DNA of 64,000 bases from Chondrosia reniformis (taxonomy: Eukaryota; Porifera; Demospongiae; Chondrillida; Chondrillidae), in the NCBI GenBank assembly GCA_947172415.1, contig OX359195.1, forward strand, positions 2,170,001 to 2,234,000, given 5' to 3'. A program made the translations under genes and the position numbers. The notes under the pieces were generated by a model, which ran no database searches, was not told the DNA's origin, and worked only from the letters and a program-made list of their open reading frames with translations. Within the stretch, counting starts at the first letter, position 1; each line of letters begins with the position of its first letter. Below, in pieces: positions 35,983-47,146 of the stretch.

Positions 35983-36941
35983 AATGGCACTTTAATCAGC
36001 TGCAGAGATGGACAATTAACAAAAAACGTTTAAGAAGTAACAGGCTAGCTGTGGTTGCATTCACCACACCTTATACACTGTGCTATATTGATAATGGCAC
36101 GCATTTATTTATGCTAGCACTACCAAAAAAAGAATTGCTTATTATATTTTTCGTTTCATCATTTGATTACTAAAATTACAGTGTGTGTAATCATGGATTC
36201 TATACGTACATACGTAGTAAGATTTGTTATTATATACATTATTACACCAAGTATATATGTAGTATGTATTACAGTTGCGTATGGAGGTTGACTATATTAT
36301 ATAGGTGAATTTCATTTTTTATTATGATAATAGACTTGTAAAGGGAATAGACTTGGTGGAAATTGAAATGGGAATAGACGTGGCGGTTTTGAAATAAGAA
36401 TAGACATGGTATGCAGAAATTTTAAGGCTACTGACTAGTATTACTTCTCAAGTATATGGAAGTAACTAACTTATCTTTAGAGGTTTCACTTTGTTACTCC
36501 TGTTAAATTGATAATACGTAGCAGTCTTATGGCTAACCAATAGTTGGTCCAAATAATGTTCTCCTACAAAAGTTATGTAATAACTGTATAGTTTATCAGC
36601 AAAAGTGTTCATTTGAGATGAGAAAGGTATCTTATGTGGTGCAAGTTCAAATGGTCATTCCTTATGACCAGTCCAATCCATTTGATTATTAGAGAGTGCT
36701 CTGCTCATTCACTGTTCTCTCAGATCAACTGGTATGTAGAGACTGGAAGTGCTGTCTCATTTCCATGTATATATATAGTTATTCCATCCACACAATATTC
36801 ACATCATGTCAACAACCTTGTTCTGAGTAGAAGACATTTATTGTTACATCCACTCAATTGTGACTTCATATTTCAGTTGACACGTTTGTATGGTGTATCC
36901 TCATGTGTATATCACATCTCTGTTATGTGTAATGTATACAG
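35983..36941. other. Upstream spacer of c7 (A type)
   Basis: Same organisation as 10,123-11,078, with a TATAAGG-like element near 36,070. No gene seen beyond the relic pieces noted for c2. Confidence 0.5.
36328..36410. promoter_or_regulatory. Iterated GAATAGAC motif block, c7
   Basis: Same block as upstream of c2, c5, c6 and c8. Confidence 0.35.
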
Positions 36942-37650
36942 GAAGGTCTCACTGATCTTGTTGAATGTGGAGTTGGACAGTGCAAGATACTCAGGAAGGT
37001 CACCATGGGAGCTGGTAGACATCAAACACTGTCTTCCAATATATTGAAGGGAATGATCCAGAATCCTTCATTGGAACAAGTTCAACTGTAGGGATGTGAC
37101 TTTAAAGGTAAGTTTTATAACTTTATGTACAGAATGTATTGCCTATGGATTTCAGAGGTTTCATCAGCTATGAGGATCATGTACATGCAGGATATCACTA
37201 AGAAAATGTTTTGACATCAGTTGAACAATCTGTCAAGGAGAACACTACACTAGAGAGGTTGAAGTGAGTAGTGCATGGAGTACAAGGAACTGGAGGAATT
37301 TTCAGAGAGCATTCTAAAGGGAGCAGCATCCAGTCAGAATCTCAGAAAGTTGGAACTGTGGATAGATAAAAAAATACAAAGAATATGCTACTAAACAGGA
37401 AGTGATTGATAATGTAAGAAAAGTCAACAATAAATTGAGACTTATTGTTCACTTAGTTCAGTGGATGTCTTTCATCATCTGTTTGTACATGTAGTTAGTA
37501 ATTTGATTTGCTAATTTCAATCCAAATAGTGTCACATGTGGACTGTTATTTATATGAATACATTATACATGATGTTATATAACTTGCATGTAATTCTTCT
37601 CTATTTGTCTTTTCAGGACTTCATCTCTTGACTGTTATTTTTTAAAACAT
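36942..37650 (+). pseudogene. LRR exon remnants, A cassette 5
   Basis: Pieces at 36,942-37,107, 37,191-37,455 and from 37,617. The first intron is shortened to about 83 bp by a deletion shared with cassette 6. The LEQVQLEGC repeat here reads EQVQL followed by a stop (CAACTGTAG). Not functional. Confidence 0.55.
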
Positions 37651-37734
37651 TAAATTTTATTGTTTGTACTGAATCTGTTGTCAGACATTTTATAAGTTGT
37701 TGAATATCAAATAACCTTTACACTTAACTGTTAA

Positions 37735-38100
37735 CAGAGGTAAGAATCGGTTGCTGTAAAGGAACTGATTTAGAGAGTGCTGTACTGTCCCTTCAGTCTC
37801 CTAGCAACTATGTAGTCCCATGTGGGTGGAGGGCCTACCTCGTATGGACTCCCACTGGTACACCTTGCTCAATAAGCTGGATGTCTTCTCATCATCAATG
37901 TGTACCTCCTCAGGAGGAATATTCCATGGCATGGAAGTTAGTTTTCTGCTGTAGCGATGCCATCTGAAGAACATGGCCTATAGCTATCTCTTCACAAAGT
38001 TCCTTCTTCTCATCCTTTGTCAGCTTTGAAACAGACTTGAACAAGTGACTCTGTTCAGGTCACCCCTCAAATTTGCTCCATCTCCCTCAAGCAGTCTATA
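37735..38100 (-). pseudogene. Unidentified coding remnant, A cassette 5
   Basis: Homologue of 1,085-1,440, almost identical to cassette 1. Family unknown. Confidence 0.3.
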
Positions 38101-38436
38101 GCTATGACATGTATTAACATCTGTCTATATAGCTAGATACACTCGTGATCAAGGTGTTGTATTGCATGATTCCCATAAAGTAAATGTATGACTTGTATTT
38201 CTAGTATATATATATAATATTCTTAGTTCCAAATGATACTGGAGTATATATATATAGATTATATATAGAGACGCTGTTTATCTTTGAATATAATAAGAAT
38301 CGTCATTTATATATGCAATTACAAGCTGCAATGAAAGGATCAAAAAAGGTTGATCATACAATTAAAATTTATATATCTAACTTGTACAACAGTGCAATTG
38401 GTCATTGTGTTTAAGGTGTTTCAAATTGACTTGTTT

Positions 38437-39492
38437 CTCTCGACTTTCTCATCCACTTTCCAAATCCTATATATCTCTGCAGCTCCAGCTACGAGAGCCT
38501 TAATTTTTTGCCAACTGGTACTCCACTGAACTGGTCCATAACAAGCTTCCCAACTTCACAACCATAGATACATCAGTCTTAGAGGAGGGATGTGGCCTGC
38601 TACTCCCATCATCAACCATGCAACTCTGCCTCAAGTCTCCTAGTGACCAGTTGATATATACTGCAGTTGCAAGTTTTTTCAGTGTATCTCCTCATCTCAC
38701 ACCCCATGGCCAAATGGATGGTTTACCTTGTAAGGAATAGCTGTATTAGAGGGTTGGGTAATCCCCAGACCGGCAGCAGACAGCCATTGAAAGATGGCCA
38801 CATGATGGTGGAGACTGCCCAGTATGAGAGGACATGTATATAGATGGGATGAATGAACCTGCTCATTCTACTTTGCCAACTTAAATGTCACTGCGACTCA
38901 TTTTCCTCATATGACAGGACACTCATGATCATCTCATCCTCTGAAGTGTCTCCTTGTGAGAACTGTGCCTCATCTCCACAGGGGGCAGTGCTAATGTACA
39001 AGTGGAATTAAATATATACCTTCCTTCAGTTGGACTTTGTAAGGAGCAATATATATAAATCTCTTGTGGTTGCCATGTGGATAGAATTCCAATTGTTGAT
39101 AAAAGAATCTACATAATTAATAATTGCCTAGCAACCACTTCTGCAGGGACTACTGTTCCCTCCAAACTCAACTTGTCTCCTTCCACACATTTAGTGCCTG
39201 TTCCTATGGTAACTACAGTGGGCGTGGCATTGTCAGAGAAGGTCATCACAAACCCAGCCACCATCTTTCTCCCAGGTTGAGCAATGGGGAAACTGGCTGA
39301 GAGGCGACTGCATTTCTGGTGTATCAACATTGACATGTGGGCCACAAACAAGACAGAAAATTTCGAAGGTTAGGGTCTGGCACAGGCAGACACTCCTGAC
39401 AGCCATCTTGCTGTAGGGAGCACTAGCACTGTATCCTTTGCAGGGCCAGATCAGCAACTTTGAAGTATAGCACTCTCCCAACTTGACTGCCA
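38437..39492 (-). pseudogene. ADAR-like deaminase relic, A cassette 5
   Basis: Same blocks and order as cassette 3 (GTGTKCVEGDKLS, GTVVPAEVVAR, APCGDEAQF, KLAKWN-type, LILGSLHHH), truncated at the same 5' point and followed by the same MITE. Catalytic His lost. Dead relic. Confidence 0.7.
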
Positions 39493-39587
39493 CCGCCCAC
39501 CGCTTAAGCGTTCCGGCCTTTTAATTTGTAAGTATAGATCCTGTGGAGGATATATATATATTGACTACATACATATACTTTTACATA

Positions 39588-39679
39588 CAGTGGAACCTCT
39601 CTATAACGGACACTTTGCGAACTGAAAGGGAGAGAGAGGTTTCTGCTATTTGGGGAGTCCGTTATAGGAGGTTCCACTG
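39588..39679. mobile_element. 92-bp MITE (same insertion as 25,869)
   Basis: Identical length, termini and TA flanks; located at the same site relative to the truncated relic, so it was copied with the cassette rather than inserted again. Confidence 0.8.
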
Positions 39680-40676
39680 TATATATATGTCTAATTCTGC
39701 CGAAAAATCATACCTGTGCACGTGGAGTTTTAAATCTTACTATAGGAATAAATAAAACCTAAGGCCAAATATAAGTTCCTTGGACTAAATAGGAGACTAA
39801 ATAGGAATATTTATATATGTCCTTGGAGGCACTGGTGACATGATTGGAGAATTATAGTTTATTTACGTATATGCACTCCTGTATGTACTGTATGATGATG
39901 GTTGTTGCATGGATGATATCACTTTGTCACATTAAACATGTAATTAAAATTGATGTTTAGCACTTGCAAAGTTTCCAGTATCACACTCACACAATCCATG
40001 TACTTTTCATCCCATGTAGAGAAACTACTCATTTAATCATATACGAACGTATAGACCTTAAAGTTTTCAGTAAAGGTTATATAAATATAGCCGTTAAAAG
40101 GTATCTGGCATTTCAATTTCATATAGGAACTGTTCATAATAACAACTACTGCCTAAATAATTGTAAATTCAACTCAATTTACTCATTGTCAAAATAATTT
40201 CATTATAAAACGGTGATGGTCTGCGTAAATTTGTATTTTAAACACATACACATAGTATTCCATGAATTCTTAAGTTATAAGCTTGTGATTTAACTTTCAG
40301 TTTGAGTGAATAATATTTCATGTACTTATGGGTACATGTGTTCATTTAATCTGGAGCTAAAATATTGCGCATGTTTTTATATATGCGTTTGAGGTATACA
40401 GTTAAGATCAAACAATTCGAAGCACGTACAATTAATCCTAAAAGCATAGTATATACGTATTGCATACACATAGTTATATATTGATTATTATACATATATA
40501 GTAAATTCGAACTTCACTGTACAAAGTACGTATATACGTAAACGTATTTAGAAAGAAATGAAAAGGATTTACGTAGTCCCACAAACTTAATATCCTTTAT
40601 ATAAAGCTACTTACAGTACGTAATTATTGCATAATTGTTTCCATAAAGTTTCACACACACTAATATATTAACCTGA
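39680..40676. other. 3' flank of c8 (A type)
   Basis: Shared AT-rich flank, near-identical to that of c6. No gene seen. Confidence 0.55.
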
Positions 40677-42468
40677 TCAGTATAATAACATGCCCACATC
40701 CTCCCTCCTTTCATCTTCATTATTATCATGATCACCTGCTTCATACCAATCCTTCATTTTCTTCTTCCCAAAATAACCAAGACCAGCCACTAACAAGGTT
40801 GATAATACATACTCCATCAACTTGGTGCTATCAAAGAGTGGTGACACATCCTTATAATGATTCAACAAGGCAGTTACATACAGCGACATGCCTGTAAAAA
40901 TGAACACTATAGCAATGCAGAAGAAGATAGTTGCATGGTTGCTAAAATTGCAACAATTCTTAGGATGTCTCAACATCAGATACACTTCATGTAGAATGAC
41001 TACAATTGCTGCTAGTTGTAAAATGTAGCAGAAACTGTAAGTTACAGCTTCTAAGGGTTGCTTTATAAAGACTATTCCAAAATACACAATGTCTACTCCA
41101 AACACCTGAATACTATAGATCGGACCCGCCCATCCAAGGGATATTGCATGACATCTGATCACCCTCCTCCATCTTGGGGGTATTTGCTGCTGGTTATTAG
41201 ATGACTCATTAAGTAATTTGTCTATTTTGCCATAAATAAGTGGATATTGACTTATGAAACTAATGAGCATAAACACCTCAATTATAAGAGCAATCACACA
41301 GTCCGGAAGGAAAATATCGGGATAGTATTCTTCATGTGACATCAGAAAAACAGTACATTGAAGGTTGCTCCAAGAATAATAACAAATAATTAAAAGAGAG
41401 AAGCACCAAGTAAAGAGTTTGACTTCAGTTAATCTTTTTTGTCTCTTTTGACTCTGCTTCAGAATAAAAATTAAAATTTTATTTTCACTTCTGATGACTT
41501 GTATCACTAGCAAATTTCCAAGAAGTATTATACCAAGAATAACAATATTCTTTGCTAGAGTGAAGGTCCATCTTGAAGGAATATTATCTGCTACAAAAAG
41601 AGGTGTAAGCGTAGTCAATGATATTCCATATGGCTTTCCTTCATACCACAACGGTTCATATTGAAAGAACACTCCTTGTGAGTCATTCATCACCTTTTTA
41701 ATAGAAAATAATATTGAAAATGCCTATTCATGCATATTTATTTATAATAAAGGAATATTAATCTTGTATAACATTAAATGTCAAATGAAATTGCCTATAT
41801 ATTAATATAAATTAATAGATTCAATTAATAATATTCAATTTGTGGTTATGTTTTATAACAGCATTTAGCCAACAAAGGTGTATAGAATCTCTAGTTATAG
41901 TATAATTATATCAAGTGATATATGGCATATAGGGATATATTATTACAAGTTGTCCATGTGTATATAGTATATTAGTGACACTCACTTCAGCTCCAAAGTT
42001 CTGTAAAAGGGAAGGTTCACATAAAGTTGGAACAGTCAAGCAAAGGGATTGAGGTAGAGAATCTGAGTCCTTTCTGAGGATATGAAACATGAGAGGAGGT
42101 AGCACTAAATAGAAATAATAGCGGTACCACACATATATATCACAATCCTTAGTGTTCCACTGACAGCACGGCTTCTCTAAATATAACATTGTATTATTCT
42201 GACTTGTTGTATTGATCATTTTGAAGTGGAACACTTTGACTCGCTTTGAAAAATTAAAAATTTGATGGATGTCCAGTGGATTTCCAAAGTAATCGTAAAT
42301 ACCATAGTGCTTGTTTCCACTTCTGAGGTCTTTCACCATCTGATGTAAATTCTCTACGCAATCCTTCTTGTAATTTTCCTCTCCACTGGTGTGTCTGACT
42401 TGAAGCAGTGCTAGAATCAGTAAGTAGAAGGTAAAGGTAGAGGGTAGAGGACACTTCAGAGAAGTCAT
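40677..42468 (-). CDS. 7TM receptor-like protein c8, intact
   Basis: Exon 1 is 41,986-42,468 (161 codons) and exon 2 is 40,677-41,693 (338 codons plus stop); 292-bp intron; 499 residues. Closest to c6. Distinguishing residues: MVKDLRSGNK instead of MVGALRSGNK in exon 1, and FGVDIVYFGIVFIKQP in TM4 where c6 has FTVVIVYLGILFINQP. Tail KKKMKDWYEAG with EDERREDVGMLLY. Six ectodomain Cys, seven hydrophobic segments and acidic tail are all present; splice sites GTGAGT and AAAAAG are kept. Confidence 0.85.
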
Positions 42469-42544
42469 AATGGCACTTTAATCAGCTGCAGAGATGGAAA
42501 AACATTTAAGAAGTAACAGGCTAGCTGTGGCTTCATTCACCACA

Positions 42545-42551
42545 CCTTATA
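42545..42551 (-). promoter_or_regulatory. TATA-like element upstream of c8
   Basis: TATAAGG on the minus strand about 77 bp before the ATG. The 5' leader is about 12 bases shorter than in c6. Confidence 0.4.
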
Positions 42552-42798
42552 CACTGTGCTATATATTGATAATAGCACGCATTTATTTATGCTAGCACTA
42601 CCAAAAAAGAATTGCTTATTATTTTTTTGTTTCATCATTTGGTTACTAAAATTACAGTGTGTGTAATCATGGATTCTATACGTACATACGTAGTAAGATT
42701 TGTTATTATATACATTAATACACCTAGTATGTAGTATGTATTACAGTTGCGTATATAGGTTGACTATATTATATAGGTGAATTTCATTTTCTATTATG

Positions 42799-42885
42799 AT
42801 AATACACTTGTAAAGGGAATAGACTTGGTGGAAATTGAAATGGGAATAGACGTGGCGGTTTTGAAATAAGAATAGACATATATGG
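42799..42885. promoter_or_regulatory. Iterated GAATAGAC motif block, c8
   Basis: Same block; the first motif is changed to AATACAC and an ATAT insertion splits the last one. Confidence 0.3.
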
Positions 42886-43414
42886 TATACAGAAATTTTA
42901 AGGCTACTGACTAGTATTACTTCTCAAGTATATGGAAGTAACTAACTTATCTTTAGAGGTTTCACTTTGTTATTCCTGTTTAATTTATAATGCATAGCAG
43001 TCTTATGGCTAACCAATAGTTGTTCCAAATAATGTTCTCCTACAAAAGTTATCTAATAACTGTATAGTTTATCAGCAAACTGTTCATTTGAGATGAGAGA
43101 GGTATCTTATGTGGTGCAAGTTCAAATGGTCGATCTTCATGACCAGTCCAATCCATTTGATTATTAGAGAGTGCTCTGCTCATTCACTGTTCTCTCAGAT
43201 CAACTGGTATGTAGAGACTGGAAGTGCTGTCTCATTTCCATGTATATAGTTATTCCCATCCACACAATGTTTACATCATGTCAGCTAATCTTGTTCTGAG
43301 CAGAAGACATTTTATTGTTATAACCACTCAATTGTGAGGGGATATTTCAGTTGACACTTTTGTATAGTGTATTCCCATGTGTATATCACATCTCTGTTAT
43401 GTGTGGTGTATACA

Positions 43415-44095
43415 GGAAGGTCTCACTGATCTTGTGAATGTGGAGTTGGACAGTGCAAGACACTCAGGAAGGTCACCATGGGAGCTGGTGAACATCAAAC
43501 ACTGTCCTCCAGTATATTGAAGGGAATGATCCAGAATCCTTCATTGGAACAAGTTCAACTGGAGGGATGTGACTTTAAAGGTAAGTTTTATAACTTTATG
43601 TATTGCCTATGGATTTCAGAGGTTTCATCAGCTATGAGGATCATGTACATGCAGGATATCACTAAGAAAATGTTTTGACATCAGTTGAACAATCTGTCAA
43701 GGAGAACACTACACTAGAGAGGTTAAAGTGAGTAGTGCATGGAGTACAAGGAACTGGAGGAATTTTCAGAGAGCATTCTAAAGGGAGCAGCATCCAGTCA
43801 GAATCTCAGAAAGTTGGAACTGTGGATGGATAAAAAATACAAAGAATATGCTCCTAAACAGGAAGTGATTGATAATGTAAGAAAAGTCAACAATAAATTG
43901 AGACTCTTTGTTCACTTAGGTAAGTGGATGTCTTTCATCATCTGTTTGTACATGTAGTTAGTAATTTGATTTGTTAATTTCAATCCAAATAGTGTCACAT
44001 GTGGATGAATACATTATACATGATGTTATATAACTTGCATGTAATTCTTCTCTTTTTGTCTTTTCAGGACTTCATCTCTTGACTGTTATTTTTTA
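43415..44095 (+). pseudogene. LRR exon remnants, A cassette 6
   Basis: Pieces at 43,415-43,580, 43,654-43,919 (donor GTAAGT) and from 44,068. This is the most readable copy: LKGMIQNPSLEQVQLEGCDF in the first exon, and LKGAASSQNLRKLELWM followed by EVIDNVRKVNNKLRLFVHL in the second, which is open from 43,739. The start of exon 1 still carries the CTTGTGAATG frame loss, and the second exon reaches a stop between TTLE and the open part. Plus-strand LRR protein relic of NLR-like type (inference). Confidence 0.6.
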
Positions 44096-44184
44096 AAACA
44101 TTAAATTTTATTGTTTGTATATCTGTTGTCAGACATTTTATAAGTTGTTGAATATCAAATAAACTTTACACTTAACTGTTAACA

Positions 44185-44545
44185 GAGAAAAGAATCGGTT
44201 GCTGTAAAGGAACTGATTTAGAGAGTGCTGTACTGTCCCTTCAGTCTCCTAGCAACTATGTAGTCCCATGTGGATGGAGGGTCTACCTCGTATGGACTCC
44301 CACTAGTACACCTTGCCCAATAAGCTGGATGTCTTCTCATCATCAATGTGTACCTCCTCAGGAGGAATATTCCATGGCATGGAAGTTAGTTTTCTGCTGT
44401 AGCGATGCCATCTGAAGAACATGGCCTATAGCTATTTCTTCACAAAGTTCCTTCTTCTCATCCTCTGTCAGCTTTGAAACAAACTTGCATGAACAAGTGA
44501 CTCTATCCAGGTTGCCCCTCAAATCTGCTCCATCTCCCTCAAGCA
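44185..44545 (-). pseudogene. Unidentified coding remnant, A cassette 6
   Basis: Homologue of 1,085-1,440 with a short insertion near 44,487. Family unknown. Confidence 0.3.
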
Positions 44546-44635
44546 GTCTATAGCTATGACATGTATTAACGTTTGTCTATATAGCTAGATAAACTCGTGA
44601 TCAAGGTGTTGTATTGCATGATTCCCTTAAAGTAA

Positions 44636-44662
44636 ATGAAAAATCTAAGAAAAATCTAAAAT
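44636..44662 (-). mobile_element. Short insertion: two GAAAAATCTAA units
   Basis: About 25 bp (two tandem GAAAAATCTAA units) lie between two copies of AATG, at a place where all sister cassettes read AAATGTATGACTTG. The unit equals the terminal motif of the 63,640-63,882 insertion, so it may be a tail-only retroposon insertion. Confidence 0.45.
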
Positions 44663-44904
44663 GTATGACTTGTCTTTCTAGTATATATAATTTTCTTAGT
44701 TCCAAATGATACTGGAGTATATATATAGATCATATATAGAGACGCTGTTTATATTTGAATATAATAAGAATCGTCATTTATACATGCAATTACAAGCTGC
44801 AATGAAAGGATCAAAAAAGGTTGATCATACAATTAAAATTTATATATATAACTTGTACAACAGTGCAATTGGTCATTGTGTTTAAGGTTTTTCAAATTGA
44901 CTTG

Positions 44905-45963
44905 TTTCTCTCGACTTTCTCATCCACTTTCCAAATCCTAAATATCTCTGCAGCTCCAGCTACGAGAGCCTTAATTTTTTGCCAACTGGTACTCCACTGA
45001 ACTGGTCCATAACAAGCTTCCCAACTTCACAACCATAGATACATCAGTCTTAGAGGAGGGATGTGGCCTGCTACTCCCATCATCAACCATGCAACTCTGC
45101 CTCAAGTCTCCTAGTGACCAGTTGATATATACTGCAGTTGCAAGTTTTTTCAGTGTATCTCCTCATCTCACACCCCATGGCCAAATGGATGGTTTACCTT
45201 GTAAGGAATAGCTGTATTAGAGGGTTGGGTAATCCCCAGACCGGCAGCAGACAGCCATTGAAAGATGGCCACATGATGGTGGAGACTGCCCAGTATGAGA
45301 GGACATGTATATAGATGGGATGAATGAACCTGCTCATTCTACTTTGCCAACTTAAATGTCACTGCGACTCATTTTCCTCATATGACAGGACACTCATGAT
45401 CATCTCATCCTCTGAAGTGTCTCCTTGTGAGAACTGTGCCTCATCTCCACAGGGGGCAGTGCTAATGTACAAGTGGAATTAAATATATACCTTCCTTCAG
45501 TTGGACTTTGTAAGGAGCAATATATATAAATCTCTTGTGGTTGCCATGTGGATAGAATTCCAATTGTTGATAAAAGAATCTACATAATTAATAATTGCCT
45601 AGCAACCACTTCTGCAGGGGCTACTGTTCCCCGCAAACTCAACTTGTCTCCTTCCACACATTTAGTGCCTGTTCCTATGGTAACTACAGTGGGCATGGCA
45701 TTGTCAGAGAAGGTCATCACAAACCCAGCCACCATTTTTCTCCCAGGTTGAGCAATGGGGAGACTGGCTGAGAGGCGACTGCATTTCTGGTGTATCAACA
45801 TTGACATGTGGGCCACAAACAAGACAGAGAATTTCGAAGGTTAGGGTCTGGCACAGGCAGACACTCCTGACAGCCATCTTGCTGTAGGGAGCACTAGCAC
45901 TGTATCCTTTGCAGGGCCAGATCAGCAACTTTGAAGTATAGCACTCTCCCAACTTGACTGCCA
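44905..45963 (-). pseudogene. ADAR-like deaminase relic, A cassette 6
   Basis: As cassettes 3 and 5: GTGTKCVEGDKLS, GTVAPAEVVAR (His lost), PCGDEAQF, LILGSLHHH; truncated at the same 5' site before the MITE. Dead relic. Confidence 0.7.
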
Positions 45964-46058
45964 CCGCCCACCGCTTAAGCATTCCGACCTTTTAATTTGT
46001 AAGTATAGATCCTGTGGAGGATATATATATATTGACTACATACATATACTTTTACATA

Positions 46059-46150
46059 CAGTGGAACCTCTCTATAACGGACACTTTGCGAACTGAAAGG
46101 GAGAGAGAGGTTTCTGCTATTTGGGGAGTCCGTTATAGGAGGTTCCACTG
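46059..46150. mobile_element. 92-bp MITE (same insertion as 25,869)
   Basis: Third copy of the shared insertion, same ends and TA flanks. Confidence 0.8.
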
Positions 46151-47146
46151 TATATATATGTCTAATTCTGCCGAAAAATCATACCTGTGCACGTGGAGTT
46201 TTAAATCTTACTATAGGAATAAATAAAACCTAAGGCCAAATATAAGTTCCTTGGACTAAATAGGAGACTAAATAGGAATATTTATATATGTCCTTGGAGG
46301 CACTGGTGACATGATTGGAGAATTATAGTTTATTTACGTATATGCACTCCTGTATGCACTGTATGATGATGGCTGTCGCATGGATGATATCACTTTGTCC
46401 CATTAAACATGTAATTAAAATTGATGTTTAGCACTTGCAAAGTTTCCAGTATCACACTCACACAATCCATGTACTTTTCATCCCATGTAGAGAAACTACT
46501 CGTATAGACCTTAAAGTTTTCAGTAAAGGTTATATAAATATAGCCGTTAAAAGGTATCTGGCATTTCAATTTCATATAGGAACTGTTCATAATAACAACT
46601 ACTGCCTAAATAAAAGTAAATTCAACTCAATTTACTCATTGTCAAAATAATTTCATTATAAAACGGTGATGGTCTGCGCAAATTTGTATTTTAAAACACA
46701 TACACATAGTTTTCCATGAATTCTTAAGTTATAAGCTTGTGATTTAACTTTCAGCTTGAATGAAATAATATTTCATGTACTTATGGGTACATGTGTTTAT
46801 TTAATCTGGAGCTAAAATATTGCGCATGTTTATTTTTTTATATATGCGTTTGAGGTATACAGTTAAGATCAAACAATTCGAAGCACGTACAATTAATCCT
46901 AAAAGCATAGTATATACGTATTGCATACACATAGTTATATATTGATTATTATACATATATAGTAAATTCGAACTTCACTGTACAAAGTACGTATATACGT
47001 AAACGTATTTAGAAAGAAAGGTATCAAATGAAAAGGATTTACGTAGTCCCACAAATTTAATATCCTTTATATAAAGCTACTTACAGTACGTAATTATTGC
47101 ATAATTGTTTCCATAAAGTTTCACACACACTAATATATTAACCTGA
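46151..47146. other. 3' flank of c9 (A type)
   Basis: Shared AT-rich flank with a 16-base deletion near 46,500 relative to c6 and c8. No gene seen. Confidence 0.55.

Larger units (their letters stand above)
42469..43414. other. Upstream spacer of c8 (A type)
   Basis: Same organisation as 10,123-11,078; no new gene. Confidence 0.5.
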
